Shown: piece by piece, positions 9,088 through 17,363 of the stretch
Layout of the letters: each line of letters begins with the position of its first letter
Position numbering within the stretch: the stretch's first letter is position 1
Assembly (NCBI RefSeq): GCF_000378145.1
Contig: NZ_KB899297.1
Location: 1 to 64,000, forward strand
Direction: 5' to 3'
Length of the DNA: 64,000 nucleotides
From: Saccharibacillus kuerlensis DSM 22868
GTDB lineage: Bacteria > Bacillota > Bacilli > Paenibacillales > Paenibacillaceae
Translations under genes and position numbers: made by a program
The notes under the pieces: generated by a model
What the model saw: only the letters and a program-made list of their open reading frames with translations
Databases searched by the model: none
Told to the model about the DNA's origin: nothing

Positions 9088-9115
9088 TTGATTATTAGTT
9101 TGATTTTGATATAAT
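9088..9115 (+). promoter_or_regulatory. Sigma-A promoter of the siderophore operon
   Basis: TTGATT (9088-9093) and TATAAT (9110-9115) are 16 bases apart. The Fur box begins 16 bases downstream of the -10. Confidence 0.7.
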
Positions 9116-9131
9116 GAGTTTACACTGGTAA

Positions 9132-9146
9132 TGAGAATCATTATCA
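9132..9146 (+). promoter_or_regulatory. Fur box
   Basis: TGAGAATCATTATCA differs at one position from the Bacillus 7-1-7 Fur consensus TGATAATNATTATCA. It lies just past the likely transcription start, so Fur-Fe(II) would block transcription of the importer operon. Confidence 0.85.
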
Positions 9147-9259
9147 AATTTTTCGATTATCTACGGCGCCTACACTAAAAAAAGAGGAGGTTATTGATTG
9201 TAATCGGCGCTTTGAACAACGATGCAAATACATATTATATTATACTTCAGGAGGTTCAT

Positions 9260-10270
9260 ATGAAAAAGTCCGCTTTCTTTAAATTGATGTCTACTCCGGT
9301 ATTGGCTGGGATGCTTATGCTGACGGCCTGCTCAAACTCAAGTACCCCGGCTGCACAGCCTGAAGCCGCTGCTGCTGCTCCTGCAACCGTTGAAATTACG
9401 GATATCCACGGAAAGATTCAAGTTCCCGTCAATCCTGAGAAAGTTGTCGCACTGGACAACCGTACGTTTGAGACGCTGTCCGACTGGGACATCAAATTGG
9501 CGGCTGTACCAAAAGGCGTTATGTCCGCCGACTCGCCTTATGTAAAAGACGAAGCCGTGCAGGATATCGGAAATCACCGTGAACCTAATCTTGAACTTCT
9601 GGCCTCGCTCGATCCCGACGTTGTTATTGTCGGCCAGAGATTCGCGGATTATTATGAAGATATCAAAAAACTGGTACCTAACGCTGCCGTTGTCGACTTG
9701 AGCTTTGACGTCTCCGACGCTGAGAAAACACCTGGACAAAATTTGGTGAACGGACTTAAAGATTCGACAGTCAGCCTGGGCAAAATTTTTGACAAAACGG
9801 CAGAAGCCGACAAGCTGAACGCGAGTTTCGACGAATCTATTGAAAAAGCCAAAGCCGCTTACAATGGAAAAGATACCGTAATGAGCGTTGTCGTTTCCGG
9901 AGGAAGCATCGGCTTCTCGGCTCCTCACAACGGACGCGTCTGGGGACCGATGTACGAAATCTTTGGTTGGACTCCGGCTTTGGAAGTTGACGCCGCTTCT
10001 TCCGATCACCAAGGTGACGACATCTCGGTCGAAGCGATTGCCCAGAGCAATCCGGACTGGATCTTCGTACTGGACCGTGACGCGGCAATCTCCAGCGAAA
10101 CCGACGCCGTTCCTGCTCAAGACGTGATCGACCAAGCGCCTGCGCTGAAAAACGCCAAGGCTGTCAAAGAAGGACATATCGTTTACGCGCCGAACGACAC
10201 TTACGTCAATGAGTCTATCCAAACTTATATCGAGTTGTTCGACAACCTTTCCGCAGCTTTGACCAAGTAA
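9260..10270 (+). CDS. Siderophore ABC transporter substrate-binding lipoprotein (YclQ/FatB-like)
   Basis: Extracellular receptor of an iron-siderophore importer. Signal peptide and lipobox MLTAC (Cys24) are followed by an Ala/Pro linker and a class III periplasmic-binding fold starting VEITDIHGKIQVPVNPEKVV. The segments PDVVIVGQRFADYYEDI and NPDWIFVLDRDAAI are typical of the YclQ/FatB/CeuE group that binds catecholate siderophores such as petrobactin. ATG 9260 is chosen over an upstream frame start because CAGGAGG stands directly before it; this gives 336 aa. First gene of a four-gene operon behind a Fur box. The true ligand is inferred from the family. Confidence 0.9.
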   Translation: MKKSAFFKLMSTPVLAGMLMLTACSNSSTPAAQPEAAAAAPATVEITDIHGKIQVPVNPEKVVALDNRTFETLSDWDIKLAAVPKGVMSADSPYVKDEAVQDIGNHREPNLELLASLDPDVVIVGQRFADYYEDIKKLVPNAAVVDLSFDVSDAEKTPGQNLVNGLKDSTVSLGKIFDKTAEADKLNASFDESIEKAKAAYNGKDTVMSVVVSGGSIGFSAPHNGRVWGPMYEIFGWTPALEVDAASSDHQGDDISVEAIAQSNPDWIFVLDRDAAISSETDAVPAQDVIDQAPALKNAKAVKEGHIVYAPNDTYVNESIQTYIELFDNLSAALTK

Positions 10271-10289
10271 CAAAAAGGAGCATCGCATC

Positions 10290-11312
10290 GTGGTGAAAAA
10301 TGTAATGCCTCAAACAGCCGGGTTTGAATCTATTCAAACCCGGCATCATTCTAATAAATTGTGGACTTGGCCTTTTATCGCTGCCATTATCGCGATTATT
10401 GCTTTGGGCGTGATCTCTCTTTTCACCGGTGTTTACGATATCAAAGGACAAGCGGACGGAAAAGAGATGTTTTTCACTACCCGAGTGCCGAGAACTCTCT
10501 CATTAATGCTTACCGGAGCCGCAATGGCTATGGCAGGACTTGTCATGCAGCTTGTTACGCAAAACCGTCTCGTTGAACCTACTACGACCGGAACGATCGA
10601 ATGGTCGGGTCTGGGACTTTTGTTTGTTTATTTGATCTTTCCGGCCCCAAGTCTCTTATTGAGAATGACCGGTGCGATCCTTTTTTCGTTTATAGGGACC
10701 ATGCTTTTCTTTTTACTGCTGCGAAGAGTCAAACTGCGGTCATCCTTGATCGTACCGATTATCGGAATGATGCTCGGAGCGGTCATTTCCGCAATTTCGA
10801 CGTTTATTGGACTTCTTTTCCAAATGACTCAGAATATTGAGAGCTGGTATATCGGCTCTTTTTCAAACATTCAAATCGGAAGATACGAATACTTATGGAT
10901 TATCGTCTTGGTCACAGTCTTGATTTTCATTTGTGCCGATCGTTTGACGCTCGCCGGACTGGGGCAGGACGTCGCCACAAGCTTGGGTGTCAATTATAAC
11001 CGTATCATTTTTATAGGCACGGCACTGATTTCTTTGGCTGTCGGAATCGTCGCTGCCGTTATCGGCAATCTGCCGTTTTTGGGATTGATTGTACCGAATA
11101 TTGTATCCATGTTCAGAGGCGACGACCTTAGAAGCAATCTGCCTTGGGTGTGCCTGCTGGGAATGGGAACGATTATGGCCTGCGACATTCTGTCACGTGT
11201 TCTGATTATGCCTTTCGAAATCCCGGTCTCCCTGATTCTCGGAACCGTGGGGTCGGTCGTGTTTATCTTGATTTTGTTGAAGCAGAGGAGGTCTAAAAGA
11301 ACAACGCGATGA
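10290..11312 (+). CDS. Siderophore ABC transporter permease (YclN-like)
   Basis: FecCD-family integral membrane subunit, 340 aa with about nine or ten hydrophobic helices. RVPRTLSLMLTGAAMAMAGLVMQ near residues 66-88 is the family signature around transmembrane helix 2. The cytoplasmic coupling region with its Gly (ADRLTLAGLGQDVATSLGV) is near 210-230. Starts with GTG at 10290 behind AAAGGAG. It overlaps the next permease by four bases (ATGA). It forms the channel together with the following gene. Confidence 0.9.
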   Translation: MVKNVMPQTAGFESIQTRHHSNKLWTWPFIAAIIAIIALGVISLFTGVYDIKGQADGKEMFFTTRVPRTLSLMLTGAAMAMAGLVMQLVTQNRLVEPTTTGTIEWSGLGLLFVYLIFPAPSLLLRMTGAILFSFIGTMLFFLLLRRVKLRSSLIVPIIGMMLGAVISAISTFIGLLFQMTQNIESWYIGSFSNIQIGRYEYLWIIVLVTVLIFICADRLTLAGLGQDVATSLGVNYNRIIFIGTALISLAVGIVAAVIGNLPFLGLIVPNIVSMFRGDDLRSNLPWVCLLGMGTIMACDILSRVLIMPFEIPVSLILGTVGSVVFILILLKQRRSKRTTR

Positions 11313-12367
11313 GCGAATTCACACAAAGCAACCCGTCACCCGTCAGAGCTAGTCTTCCTCGGAAAAGAAGAGCGGCCAGCGCCTTTCGTACACCAAAAGA
11401 AGCCAAGCATTATTGGATACTGCTCGTCACGCTGCTGCTATTAGGCCTTCTTTCTACCTATGGACTGTTGGTCTACAACAATCCCGTTCCGGTCACCTCC
11501 CCTTCTTTTGTACCGGTCGTAGAAAGAAGAATGGTCGCCATCGTAGCCATGCTGATCGCTGCCGTCTGCCAAAGTCTTGCAACGGTCTCCTTCCAGAGCA
11601 TTACGAACAATCGGATTATTACGCCGTCCCTTTTGGGATTTGAAGCCCTGTATTCCACAATACATACCAGCACGATCTTCTTTCTAGGAGCTGCGGCATT
11701 TGTGAATTTCAGCGGCGTGGATTCTTTTCTCTATCAAGTAGCGGCAATGGTCTTAATGTGTCTGATCCTGTACGGCTGGCTGCTGTCCGGCAAATATGGA
11801 AACCTGCAAATTCTGCTGCTGATCGGCATCATTATGGGTACCGGCCTGGGTTCCGTATCCGCCTTTATGCGAAGACTGCTTGCGCCGTCCGAATTTGACC
11901 TGCTCCAGACCCGGTTATTCGCTTCCGTCAACAATGCGGACGCCGCTTATTTTCCGATTGCAATTCCAATTGTCGTCGTCGTAGCCTTTCTTCTGCTGGC
12001 TCACGCCAGACGCTTGAATCTGCTGGCAATGGGCAAAGAGGTATCGACTTCTCTGGGAAGCAGGCACAAAGCCGGCGTTATCTACACGCTCGTACTGGTT
12101 TCAATCTTAATGGCGATCTCGACGGCTCTCGTCGGTCCGCTTACGTTTTACGGATTTTTGGTTGCCACGTTAACATACCAGGCGGCACAGACCTATGATC
12201 ACCGCTACGTGTTCCCGATGGCTTTCGCTATCGCGTTTGTGATTATTACGGGCGCATATTTCATTATGAATCATGTGTTCCATGCGCAGGGAGTCGTATC
12301 CATCATTATCGAACTGGTCGGCGGCATCCTGTTTTTAATCGTTGTCTTAAGAAGGGGTAGTCTATGA
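11309..12367 (+). CDS. Siderophore ABC transporter permease (YclO-like)
   Basis: Second FecCD-family permease, 352 aa. VERRMVAIVAMLIAAVCQSL and LGFEALYSTIH correspond to the family's helix 2-3 region. LLAMGKEVSTSLGSRHK is the coupling segment that docks on the ATPase. A Lys/Arg-rich N terminus precedes the first helix (about 30-50). Its start overlaps the stop of the upstream permease, and its stop overlaps the start of the ATPase gene, indicating translational coupling. Confidence 0.9.
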   Translation: MSEFTQSNPSPVRASLPRKRRAASAFRTPKEAKHYWILLVTLLLLGLLSTYGLLVYNNPVPVTSPSFVPVVERRMVAIVAMLIAAVCQSLATVSFQSITNNRIITPSLLGFEALYSTIHTSTIFFLGAAAFVNFSGVDSFLYQVAAMVLMCLILYGWLLSGKYGNLQILLLIGIIMGTGLGSVSAFMRRLLAPSEFDLLQTRLFASVNNADAAYFPIAIPIVVVVAFLLLAHARRLNLLAMGKEVSTSLGSRHKAGVIYTLVLVSILMAISTALVGPLTFYGFLVATLTYQAAQTYDHRYVFPMAFAIAFVIITGAYFIMNHVFHAQGVVSIIIELVGGILFLIVVLRRGSL

Positions 12368-13116
12368 TACAAATCGAGAACGTCAAAAAATCGTATACAG
12401 ACGAAGTGGCCATAGGTCCTCTGAATATCGAAATCCCGAAAGCGGGACTGACTTCGTTGATCGGACCGAACGGCGCAGGCAAGTCGACGACGCTGCTGAT
12501 GATCGGAAGGCTGCTCGACTTGGACGCAGGCCAAATTACCGTTGCCAACATGGATATCGCCACTTCCAAATCGAAAGACCTCGCTAAAATTCTTACGATC
12601 CTGCGGCAGGAAAATCATTTTGTCACGCGGCTTACGGTCAGACAGCTGGCCGGATTCGGACGATTCCCTTATTCCAAGGGCAGACTGACACAGGCAGACG
12701 AAGACATCATCTCCAAATATATCGACTTTCTGGATCTGACCGCGCTGGAAAACCGGTACCTGGACGAGCTTTCCGGCGGGCAAAGACAGAGAGCTTATGT
12801 GGCGATGGTGCTGTGCCAGGAGACCGAATACGTGCTGCTGGACGAGCCTTTGAATAACCTTGACGTGGCCCGTTCGGTTCAGATGATGGAGCATCTGAAG
12901 TATGCTGCTACCGAGTTCGGCCGAACGATCTTGACCGTCCTGCACGATATCAATTTCGCAGCCAAATATTCGGATCGAATCTGTGCGATGAAGCACGGTC
13001 AGATTGCCGCTTTCGGCACGGTGGAAGAGATTATGAAACCGGATATTTTGACGGATATTTTTGAGACGAAGATTGAGATTCTGCAGGGACCTTATGGGCC
13101 GATCGCGGTGTATTGA
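12364..13116 (+). CDS. Siderophore ABC transporter ATP-binding protein (YclP-like)
   Basis: Cytoplasmic ATPase driving the importer, 250 aa. Walker A GPNGAGKST (about 34-42), Q-loop in LRQENHFV, ABC signature LSGGQRQR (about 136-143), Walker B YVLLDEP and the switch His in TVLHDIN are intact. This is the FepC/YclP family. It is the last gene before a strong terminator, completing binding protein, two permeases and ATPase. Confidence 0.93.
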   Translation: MIQIENVKKSYTDEVAIGPLNIEIPKAGLTSLIGPNGAGKSTTLLMIGRLLDLDAGQITVANMDIATSKSKDLAKILTILRQENHFVTRLTVRQLAGFGRFPYSKGRLTQADEDIISKYIDFLDLTALENRYLDELSGGQRQRAYVAMVLCQETEYVLLDEPLNNLDVARSVQMMEHLKYAATEFGRTILTVLHDINFAAKYSDRICAMKHGQIAAFGTVEEIMKPDILTDIFETKIEILQGPYGPIAVY

Positions 13117-13150
13117 CAGATCAGCATGCTAGATATCGGTAATCAAGAAA

Positions 13151-13179
13151 AAGCCTAAGCGGATGATCTGCTTAGGCTT
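13151..13179 (+). terminator. Terminator of the siderophore operon
   Basis: Perfect 10-base arms AAGCCTAAGC / GCTTAGGCTT are followed by TTTTT, 34 bases after the ATPase stop. Confidence 0.85.
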
Positions 13180-13285
13180 TTTTCGTACCGAGATTCAATT
13201 TTGTTCATTATGAATTAGCTTCAACGATCATAATTGAATCCTTTGTTAGTTTTGTACCTAAGTAGGCTCATATTATTTCTCGAAA

Positions 13286-14254
13286 TTATCGACCCTTCCT
13301 CTTTCTCTTGTTCTCGTACATTTTTCTATCCGCTTCCATATAAACATTCTCCATCTTGCCAATAGATTGTTCACTAAATGCGTAACCGACTGACAAATGC
13401 ACTTCTATATCTTGATTATTGCTGTTGTAAATATTCACATCATTATGTATACGCTGTACTAAACCTTCAATCTCCTCTGAATTTGTTCCAACCAAAAGAA
13501 TGACGAACTCATCTCCACCAACTCTTGAGACAACCACTTTTTTTGACGAATACGTCTTCAATATTCCAGCTGCTTCTTTAATCAATCGATCTCCCTGCCG
13601 ATGGCCATAAGTATCATTTGTTATTTTTAAATTATCTAAATCAATAATGATGATCCCAAACGCTGTATCTTCCTCTTCTTCATACTTCTCCATCTGCCTA
13701 TCAAAATACTCACGATTGTAAACTCCCGTAAGGCTGTCGTGAGTAATGCGATACTCCAGTTTTTCCTCAAGTTCTTTCTTCTCAGTAATATCCCGCAAGA
13801 TTCCTTGAATGGCTACCAGTTCACCGTCTTGGTAAACAGGCGTTGTATACTCTTCAAACAATCTATATTCACCTTTATTAAATGCTTCTTCACCCATTGC
13901 AATTCGATAAATGACTGGCTTATCGTAGTCAATCTCTCCTTTAACCTTCTTAAAAAGCTGGTCCCGGTCATCCGGATGGACACGTTCGAATGCCATTAAA
14001 GGGTTGTCATAGACTAACTCTCCCTGCTCTTTACCGAAGGTAACTTCGAAAGGAGGATATGAATAGCGAAACTTCCATTTAGGCTTAACTTCAAAATGAT
14101 AAAAGCCGTCACGCGAATTTTCAACTAATCCGATTAGCATCTTTTCATTATCAGAGCGCTGTTTTTTATTTTTAACTAATCGTTTATATTGGTATGTCAA
14201 AAAAGTATATGAAATGATGGCTCCTGTCAGCAAAGCAATCATAATTTGTGTCAT
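13286..14254 (-). CDS. Membrane-anchored PAS-GGDEF diguanylate cyclase
   Basis: Predicted c-di-GMP synthase. One N-terminal transmembrane helix (about 4-20) is followed by a PAS_3-like sensor (about 40-160, with FERVHPDDRD and IQGILRDITEKKELEEKL). A GGDEF domain follows (about 165-320) with the intact active-site motif RVGGDEF, IIIIDLDNLKITND and DRLIKEAAG. The RxxD inhibitory site normally upstream of GGDEF is missing (SSKKVVVS instead), so product inhibition is unlikely. The gene is clearly more AT-rich than its neighbours and sits next to an AT-rich gene-free stretch, suggesting transfer. The signal sensed is unknown. Confidence 0.88.
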   Translation of the reverse strand: MTQIMIALLTGAIISYTFLTYQYKRLVKNKKQRSDNEKMLIGLVENSRDGFYHFEVKPKWKFRYSYPPFEVTFGKEQGELVYDNPLMAFERVHPDDRDQLFKKVKGEIDYDKPVIYRIAMGEEAFNKGEYRLFEEYTTPVYQDGELVAIQGILRDITEKKELEEKLEYRITHDSLTGVYNREYFDRQMEKYEEEEDTAFGIIIIDLDNLKITNDTYGHRQGDRLIKEAAGILKTYSSKKVVVSRVGGDEFVILLVGTNSEEIEGLVQRIHNDVNIYNSNNQDIEVHLSVGYAFSEQSIGKMENVYMEADRKMYENKRKRKGR

Positions 14255-14679
14255 CTTAACCCACTCCCAGATGTCTTCTCACACTTACGAACTAATTCTA
14301 CTATGACTTGTTACCCATTCATAGAATCTTTTTCAAAAAAAAGGATCATAACAAAAGATACTCTTTCTGCATGCAGGGTAACTTCTGGGAGACTAACCAA
14401 GCCAAACAGGCAGACAATTATGACGTTTATTATAAATACTCTATTTCGACTTATAATAATATGATTCTATTCAGTTCTTTAACTTATCCTACTTTGTGAA
14501 GGATCTTGATATAGTAAGACTGGATCCTATGAAGCGTATTCGTATTTAGACTTACTCACAGGCATATAGTTCTTTGGATCTAATTATTCATATTCGAACA
14601 ACATTTACATGAGCTCGGTTGTTCCCATACCACCGGCAAGCATTTTAAGCGAAAGAAAAGAACCTTGAGAAAAGAAAAA
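14255..14679. other. AT-rich gap with a possible gene tail
   Basis: No intact gene is visible. On the minus strand about 14530-14583 reads LDPKNYMPVSKSKYEYAS followed by a stop. That looks like the last codons of a lost protein, but there is no reading frame upstream. The composition matches the adjacent GGDEF gene rather than the rest of the window. Confidence 0.3.
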
Positions 14680-14718
14680 CCGACCGATCTTCAGGAAAGA
14701 TGCCTGAAGTCCGGTCGG
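14680..14718 (-). terminator. Terminator of the first rlmD-like gene
   Basis: CCGACCG..CTTCAGG pairs with CCTGAAG..CGGTCGG. On the minus strand the stem is followed by TTTTTC. Confidence 0.8.
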
Positions 14719-14834
14719 CTGTTCGTGCGTAGTTGGAGGAATGAATGCCAACTCTTGTTTCCTCTAGCAATTTATCGCGTCTTATTCGACTTTTAGCACG
14801 AATTTCCTTGGAATTGCACGGGTTTAATCACTGT

Positions 14835-16859
14835 TTACGAATTTTTCACCAACACCGTCACGCATTCCACATGACTCGTCTGCGGGAACATATCGAGCGG
14901 CTGTACGGATTGGATCTCGTAACCGCCGTCCAGCAGCACTTTGCAATCTTTCGCCAGTGTCGACGGGTTGCACGATACGTAGACGAATTTCTGCGGCTTG
15001 GTACGCAGGACGGTCTCCAGGAACTTGCGGTCAAGTCCTGTACGCGGCGGGTCAGCCACGATGACATCCGGGCTCAGGCCGGCTTTGGCCCAGCGCGGCA
15101 GCAGGTCTTCGGCTTCGCCTTCGAAGAACTGGGCGTTGTCGCGGCCGTTCAGAGCGGCGTTGCGCGTCGCATCTTCGACGGCTTCCGGAATGATCTCGAT
15201 GCCGCGTACTTCGGCGGCATACGGCGCCAGCCACAGACCGATCGTTCCGGTACCGCAGTAGGCGTCGACGACGGTCTCTTTGCCGGTCAGAGCGGCCGCT
15301 ACGCGGATCGTCTCGTACAGCTTGGTCGTCTGTTCCGGGTTAAGCTGGAAGAACGCACGCGGCGACAGTTCGAACTCCAGATCGCCCAGCGATTCTTTCA
15401 TCGCTTCGGAGCCCCACAGGCTGGTCGTGCGCTCGCCGAAGATCAGCGAGGTCTTGAGCGGATTGACGTTCAGCGACAAACCGGTCATCTCCGGCAGTTC
15501 CAGACGCAGACGCTCGATCAGTTCTTCCTGACGCGGAATATCGGCGTTCTCGGTCACCAGCGTAACTTGAAGCTGTTCCGACTGGAAGCCGTAGCGCACG
15601 ACGATCGTGCGCACGCCTTTGCGCGGGCCGCTGTCTTTGATATCGCTGCGTCCGCCGCGGCTGTCGCCTTTGGACAGCGGAATGTTCAGCTCGCCGAGCA
15701 CAGCCTTGACGCGCTCGATGGCGCGGTTGACCTGCGGATGCTGAATCGGGCAGCCGCTGATATCGACGATCTCGTGGCTGCCGATCTCATAGAGACCGGC
15801 CACGATCTCGCTCTTGGAGCCTTTGACGTCGCGGCGCTCGACCTGCAGCTGCGCCTTGTTGCGGTAGTCCCAAGGCCGATCCATACCGAGCATCGGCTTG
15901 ATCTTGAGATCGTTCAGGCCGGTATAGCGGCTGAACGCTTCGCGCACGATTTCCGTTTTCGCACGCAGTTGGCCCGGATACGAAATATGCTGGATTTGGC
16001 AGCCGCCGCAGATCCCGAATACGGGACAAGGCGGTTCCACCCGGTCCGGCGATTTCTTTTCGATTTCCATCAGCTTGGCCTTCATGAATTTCTCCTGGGT
16101 CTCGATCACTTCCGCCTTGACCACTTCGTTCGTGATCGCGCCGTCGATGAAGACCGCTTTGCGGCGGTAGTAGCCCACGCCTTCGCCGTTGATGCCGATC
16201 CGCTTGATCGTCACGACGATACGGTCGCCCGCCTTGATCTGCTCGGCTTCAACCGTAGGAACGGTCGGGTCCGGACGCTTCGGCGCACCGCTCAGCTCTG
16301 CCTGCGGCTTTTTGCCTGGCACTGCGGCTTCGCTGTGCGGACGCGCTGCCTTAGGCAGCCCTTGAACGCCTGTACCTGCCGGAACGGCCGTCCCAGGCTT
16401 TCTGCCGCCTGCATTCGCTGCTGTCCGCGCCCGATCGCGCTCGGCCGTTTCGCGAGCTGTTTTCACTTTGCCGCCCGCATAGGGCTGACCCGATGTCGGG
16501 CCTCTGCCTTTATCGCCCGCGTAAGGCTTGCCGGACGTGCTGCCGGTAACCGGTGCGCCGGCTGTCCGCTCGCTTTGGCGCTGTTCGTAACGCTCAGCGG
16601 GACTGAGACGTTCTCCTCCCGCAGTCGCAGGACGGCGCTTCTCGCCGGAAGAAGCCGGACGTCTGCTCGGCTTTTTCTTGTCCGCAATTCTTGCCGCTGC
16701 GCCCTGATTGCTTTCGCTCTTGCCCGCGCCCGGCTTGCTGCTGCGCTTAGCTGCCGGCTTTTTGCCAGAGCCTCTGTTTTTCTTCTTCTCTTCTTTGGCC
16801 GTCTGAAGTTTGCGCTCTTTGCGGCTTGGTGTGGTCGACTTGTCTTTTTGCTCACTCAT
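14835..16859 (-). CDS. rlmD: 23S rRNA (uracil-5-)-methyltransferase, RlmD/RlmCD family
   Basis: SAM-dependent m5U methyltransferase, 674 aa. Order: a very basic, low-complexity N-terminal extension (1-200, rich in Lys, Arg, Ala, Gly, Ser), a TRAM domain (about 205-265), a [4Fe-4S] site (Cys278, Cys284, Cys287 and a later Cys in ISGCPIQH), then the Rossmann catalytic domain with DAYCGTGTIGLW, VADPPRTGLD and the nucleophile Cys630 in VSCNPSTLAKD. Typical family length is about 450, so roughly 200 residues are extra and probably bind RNA. ATG 16859 is preceded by GGAGAG. A paralogue is at 61643. In Firmicutes one enzyme may modify both U747 and U1939; which target applies here is not determinable. 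Confidence 0.9.
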   Translation of the reverse strand: MSEQKDKSTTPSRKERKLQTAKEEKKKNRGSGKKPAAKRSSKPGAGKSESNQGAAARIADKKKPSRRPASSGEKRRPATAGGERLSPAERYEQRQSERTAGAPVTGSTSGKPYAGDKGRGPTSGQPYAGGKVKTARETAERDRARTAANAGGRKPGTAVPAGTGVQGLPKAARPHSEAAVPGKKPQAELSGAPKRPDPTVPTVEAEQIKAGDRIVVTIKRIGINGEGVGYYRRKAVFIDGAITNEVVKAEVIETQEKFMKAKLMEIEKKSPDRVEPPCPVFGICGGCQIQHISYPGQLRAKTEIVREAFSRYTGLNDLKIKPMLGMDRPWDYRNKAQLQVERRDVKGSKSEIVAGLYEIGSHEIVDISGCPIQHPQVNRAIERVKAVLGELNIPLSKGDSRGGRSDIKDSGPRKGVRTIVVRYGFQSEQLQVTLVTENADIPRQEELIERLRLELPEMTGLSLNVNPLKTSLIFGERTTSLWGSEAMKESLGDLEFELSPRAFFQLNPEQTTKLYETIRVAAALTGKETVVDAYCGTGTIGLWLAPYAAEVRGIEIIPEAVEDATRNAALNGRDNAQFFEGEAEDLLPRWAKAGLSPDVIVADPPRTGLDRKFLETVLRTKPQKFVYVSCNPSTLAKDCKVLLDGGYEIQSVQPLDMFPQTSHVECVTVLVKNS

Positions 16860-16962
16860 ATATTTAACTCTCCATCTATATTAAAATTGGATACTGCTCG
16901 CATCGCCTGTCCAACGTCCGTTCGCATTGTTTCCGTGTTCACTATACCATTTTACCGCAAAA

Positions 16963-17062
16963 AAAGAACCTGTTTCCGCCGCCCATACGCAAACTTCGGC
17001 TCGCCCATCTTCCGTAAAAGACTGATGGATTCGCACAAATGGGCAAAAGGAAAAGGTTCTTT
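16963..17062 (-). terminator. Long imperfect hairpin, probable terminator
   Basis: AAAGAACC (16963-16970) pairs with GGTTCTTT (17055-17062), extended by TTTCC/GGAAA and an inner GCCCAT/ATGGGC. On the minus strand the structure ends in a run of seven T. The 80-base interior is unusually long for a simple terminator. Confidence 0.45.
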
Positions 17063-17117
17063 CTGCTGCCTTTACTTATCTTATCGGCTGCTGCCTGGAT
17101 ATCTCGCAGTAAATCTG

Positions 17118-17354
17118 CTATTGCGACTCCTCCTCGTCCACGTGATATTCTAGCAGGCTGATCAAAAGAGCTTCATTCATTATCTGCAATTCTTTTGCAA
17201 TTCTTTTGCAATTCTTTTGCAATTCATTTACGATTCGCTTGCGTTTGATCTCGGTATTCGACACTACATATTCCCCATACCAAAAAGCCTCTTCCTGCGA
17301 TATGGCTTTCCTTGAAGGCTGCCGTATCGAGTCGAAGAGGCTTTCATGCTGCAC
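17118..17354 (-). CDS. Hypothetical small protein, doubtful
   Basis: A 78-codon frame starting at GTG 17354. It has no ribosome binding site and overlaps the hairpin that terminates the SDR gene (17284-17344). Residues about 35-57 (IVNELQKNCKRIAKELQ-like) are encoded by four 11-base tandem repeats. No family is recognised. A terminator-like hairpin follows it at 16963-17062, which is the only hint of a transcript. It may be a chance frame. Confidence 0.25.
   Translation of the reverse strand: MQHESLFDSIRQPSRKAISQEEAFWYGEYVVSNTEIKRKRIVNELQKNCKRIAKELQIMNEALLISLLEYHVDEEESQ
17185..17228. repeat. Four 11-base tandem repeats
   Basis: TGCAATTCTTT is repeated three times exactly and a fourth time as TGCAATTCATT. 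The unit length is not a multiple of three, so copy-number change would shift any overlapping frame. Confidence 0.85.
17284..17344 (-). terminator. Terminator of the SDR gene
   Basis: AAAGCCTCTTC (17284-17294) and GAAGAGGCTTT (17334-17344) are exact inverted repeats enclosing a smaller hairpin (GGCTTTCCTTGAAGGC region). A T-run follows on the minus strand, 20 bases past the SDR stop. Confidence 0.7.
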
Positions 17355-17363
17355 ACTTGGAAT

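Noticed and set aside
14745-17153. 802-codon plus-strand frame
   Set aside because: Antisense of the first rlmD-like gene. Its composition (Arg, His, Phe, Ala rich) is typical of shadow frames in GC-rich codons.
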